A DNA stretch of 42,796 nt from an uncultured Lachnospiraceae bacterium (GTDB lineage: Bacteria > Bacillota > Clostridia > Lachnospirales > Lachnospiraceae): positions 1 through 42,796 of the forward strand of contig CANQNN010000023.1 of the NCBI GenBank assembly GCA_947625205.1, read 5' to 3'. The position numbers and the translations under genes are program-made. Numbering within the stretch: the stretch's first letter is position 1; every line of letters starts with the position of its first letter. Of this stretch, positions 41,910 to 42,796 are shown piece by piece. Under the pieces are notes generated by a model, which had not been told where the DNA came from, ran no database searches, and saw only the letters and a program-made list of their open reading frames with translations.

Positions 41910-42095
41910 ATGGCAAATTTATCAGAATTGGATCTGCAGAATCTTCGTCACCTCATGGGCGGTTATGATGTGACCCACTGTAAGCTCAAAGAGTATGCGG
42001 AGTGCGCGACCGATGAGAAGGTAAAACAGTTTTTTGAGAAAGGCGCGCAGTCTGCGATGCAGAACAAGCAGCAGCTGATGGAGTATTTGCAGTAA
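41910..42095 (+). CDS. Small CotF-like spore coat family protein
   Basis: This is a 61-aa protein, all helical and charged (LSELDLQNLRHLMGGYDVTH, then KLKEYAECATDEKVKQFFEK). It resembles the short CotF-like or ferritin-like spore coat proteins common in Clostridia, by memory only. ATG 41910 is preferred because AGGAGGT (41896-41902) is 7 bases upstream. A second in-frame ATG at 41850, also with a good AAGGAG site, would add 20 mostly hydrophobic residues and run through the hairpin. The neighbouring gene is a related protein. Confidence 0.72.
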   Translation: MANLSELDLQNLRHLMGGYDVTHCKLKEYAECATDEKVKQFFEKGAQSAMQNKQQLMEYLQ

Positions 42096-42157
42096 GGCGT
42101 GTTATTTGTACCTTTTTATGTAACAGTTAACGACAATCAGGTAAAGGAGTTCATATT

Positions 42158-42418
42158 ATGCAGATGGAAGAAAAAACAATGGTAGCGGATACGCTTACCG
42201 GTATCAACGGTGAATTGGTGCGTTTCGGAGAAATGATCGCACAGACGGAAAACAAAGAATTAAAGCAGACTTTAAAGCAGTTTCGCAATGCCTGCGAGCA
42301 GTCTCAGGAGGAGCTGTACCAGATCGCACGTGAGAAATCCTATTACGTGCCGGCCGCCAAGGCGACGCAGGCCGAGATCGATCATGTAAAATCTCTGTTT
42401 TCGTCAAGCACGCTGTAA
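42158..42418 (+). CDS. CotF-like spore coat family protein
   Basis: This is an 86-aa helical protein beginning MQMEEKTMVADTLTGINGEL. The segments IAQTENKELKQTLKQFRNAC and EELYQIAREKSYYVPAAKAT match the CotF-type spore coat proteins of Clostridia, including the final Tyr-Tyr-x-Pro-Ala segment. ATG 42158 follows AAAGGAG (42143-42149) at 8 bases. It probably shares the transcript of the preceding gene (62-base gap). Its role in the coat is inferred from similarity remembered, not proved. Confidence 0.8.
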   Translation: MQMEEKTMVADTLTGINGELVRFGEMIAQTENKELKQTLKQFRNACEQSQEELYQIAREKSYYVPAAKATQAEIDHVKSLFSSSTL

Positions 42419-42474
42419 GGTGTAAAGGAGCGGCGGCGTAACAGGTTTGAGCCGCGATGAAGCACGATCGAAAG

Positions 42475-42506
42475 GGGCTGTGGCAGAAATGCCGCGGCCC
42501 TTTTTT
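42475..42506 (+). terminator. Terminator after the CotF-like genes
   Basis: GGGCTGTGGCA (42475-42485) pairs with TGCCGCGGCCC (42490-42500) over 11 bp with two G-T pairs and a GAAA tetraloop, followed by six T. This is a strong intrinsic terminator. Confidence 0.93.
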
Positions 42507-42594
42507 ACGTGTGCAGCCCACAAAACATGTTCCCTCCCGTTGTCATATGCTGCGCCGATCGTCATACGCGCCAATCGACATAAAAGGAAAAAAG

Positions 42595-42622
42595 TTGACA
42601 GACAGACGGGGGGGGGTAAACT
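42595..42622 (+). promoter_or_regulatory. Promoter with a nine-G tract in its spacer
   Basis: TTGACA (42595-42600) and TAAACT (42617-42622) are 16 bases apart. The spacer ends in nine consecutive G (42608-42616). The start of the zinc-ribbon gene lies 57 bases after the -10. A change in the number of G would alter the spacing. Confidence 0.7.
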
Positions 42623-42638
42623 GTAGAAGAATATCATC

Positions 42639-42659
42639 CCGCGACACTTAAGATCGCGG
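42639..42659 (+). promoter_or_regulatory. Leader hairpin before the zinc-ribbon gene
   Basis: CCGCGA (42639-42644) and TCGCGG (42654-42659) are perfect arms around a 9-base loop, just before the ribosome binding site AAAGGAGG (42664-42671). It may stabilise the leader; no T-run follows. Confidence 0.4.
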
Positions 42660-42678
42660 CAGCAAAGGAGGAAAAATT

Positions 42679-42796
42679 ATGATCACATGTCCTACATGCG
42701 GCGCACAGGCGCCGGACCAAAGCGCATTCTGCGAAAGCTGCGGCGCCAGGCTGAACGGCGCAGGGAACGCCGGCGGAGCGCCGGAACCGTATATAC
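42679..42796 (+). CDS. Zinc-ribbon domain protein (3' end outside window)
   Basis: Only the first 39 codons are present. They encode a zinc ribbon with two Cys pairs (TCPTCGAQAPDQSAFCESCG), followed by a Gly/Ala/Asn-rich linker. Such N-terminal ribbons head many Firmicutes membrane or regulatory proteins, so the function of the rest cannot be read. ATG 42679 has AAAGGAGG at 42664-42671 (7-base spacing). It starts a new transcription unit with its own promoter. Confidence 0.85.
   Translation, partial: MITCPTCGAQAPDQSAFCESCGARLNGAGNAGGAPEPYI

Overview
The window looks like a chromosomal segment from a spore-forming member of the Clostridia, most like Lachnospiraceae. The reasons are a complete eight-gene spoIIIA operon, a spoIVB/spo0A locus, CotF-like spore coat proteins, a tryptophan T-box, strong AGGAGG-type ribosome binding sites, frequent TTG/GTG starts, and the Firmicutes order asp23-nusB-xseA-xseB-ispA-dxs-tlyA-(nadK)-argR-recN-spoIVB-spo0A. 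Almost all genes are on the + strand; the one clear exception is a PHP-domain gene at 12.0-12.8 kb. I saw no insertion sequence, prophage, CRISPR array, tRNA or rRNA.

Layout. 0-3.5 kb: the end of a carbohydrate ABC importer operon of the LplB/LplC/LplA type (two permeases and a binding lipoprotein). 3.6-5.5 kb: a secreted trypsin-like serine protease and an unrecognised two-helix membrane protein. 5.6-8.0 kb: an aldose-1-epimerase-like protein, then an ABC ATPase/permease pair. 8.1-10.2 kb: two COG0523 (CobW-type) GTPases, one with a very long His-rich metal-binding stretch and one apparently fused to a YcgQ/DUF1980-like domain. 10.2-12.8 kb: a YlmH-like S4 RNA-binding protein, a CmpB-type membrane protein, and the convergent PHP gene. 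13.0-16.4 kb: a promoter and T-box with a TGG (Trp) specifier leading into a trpXYZ-type transporter. 16.4-17.8 kb: rarA. 17.9-23.1 kb: spoIIIAA to spoIIIAH, the mother-cell side of the feeding-tube channel. 23.1-27.1 kb: deoB, prfC and a transglutaminase-like lipoprotein. 27.2-36.5 kb: a long housekeeping operon for envelope stress, antitermination, exonuclease VII, isoprenoid precursors, rRNA methylation, NAD kinase, arginine repression and RecN. 36.5-38.5 kb: spoIVB and spo0A. 38.6-41.8 kb: glycogen synthase and a SpoVB/MurJ-like flippase. 41.8-42.8 kb: two small CotF-like proteins and the start of a zinc-ribbon protein.

The most notable observation is the spo0A gene. It sits at its conserved place behind spoIVB and has an intact DNA-binding domain, but nearly all of its phosphoacceptor receiver domain is missing. 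Other points worth a second look are a nine-G tract between the -35 and -10 of the last promoter, a terminator-like hairpin over an alternative in-frame start before the first CotF-like gene, and the paired CobW GTPases.

All calls come from reading the sequence and remembered family features. No database search was run.
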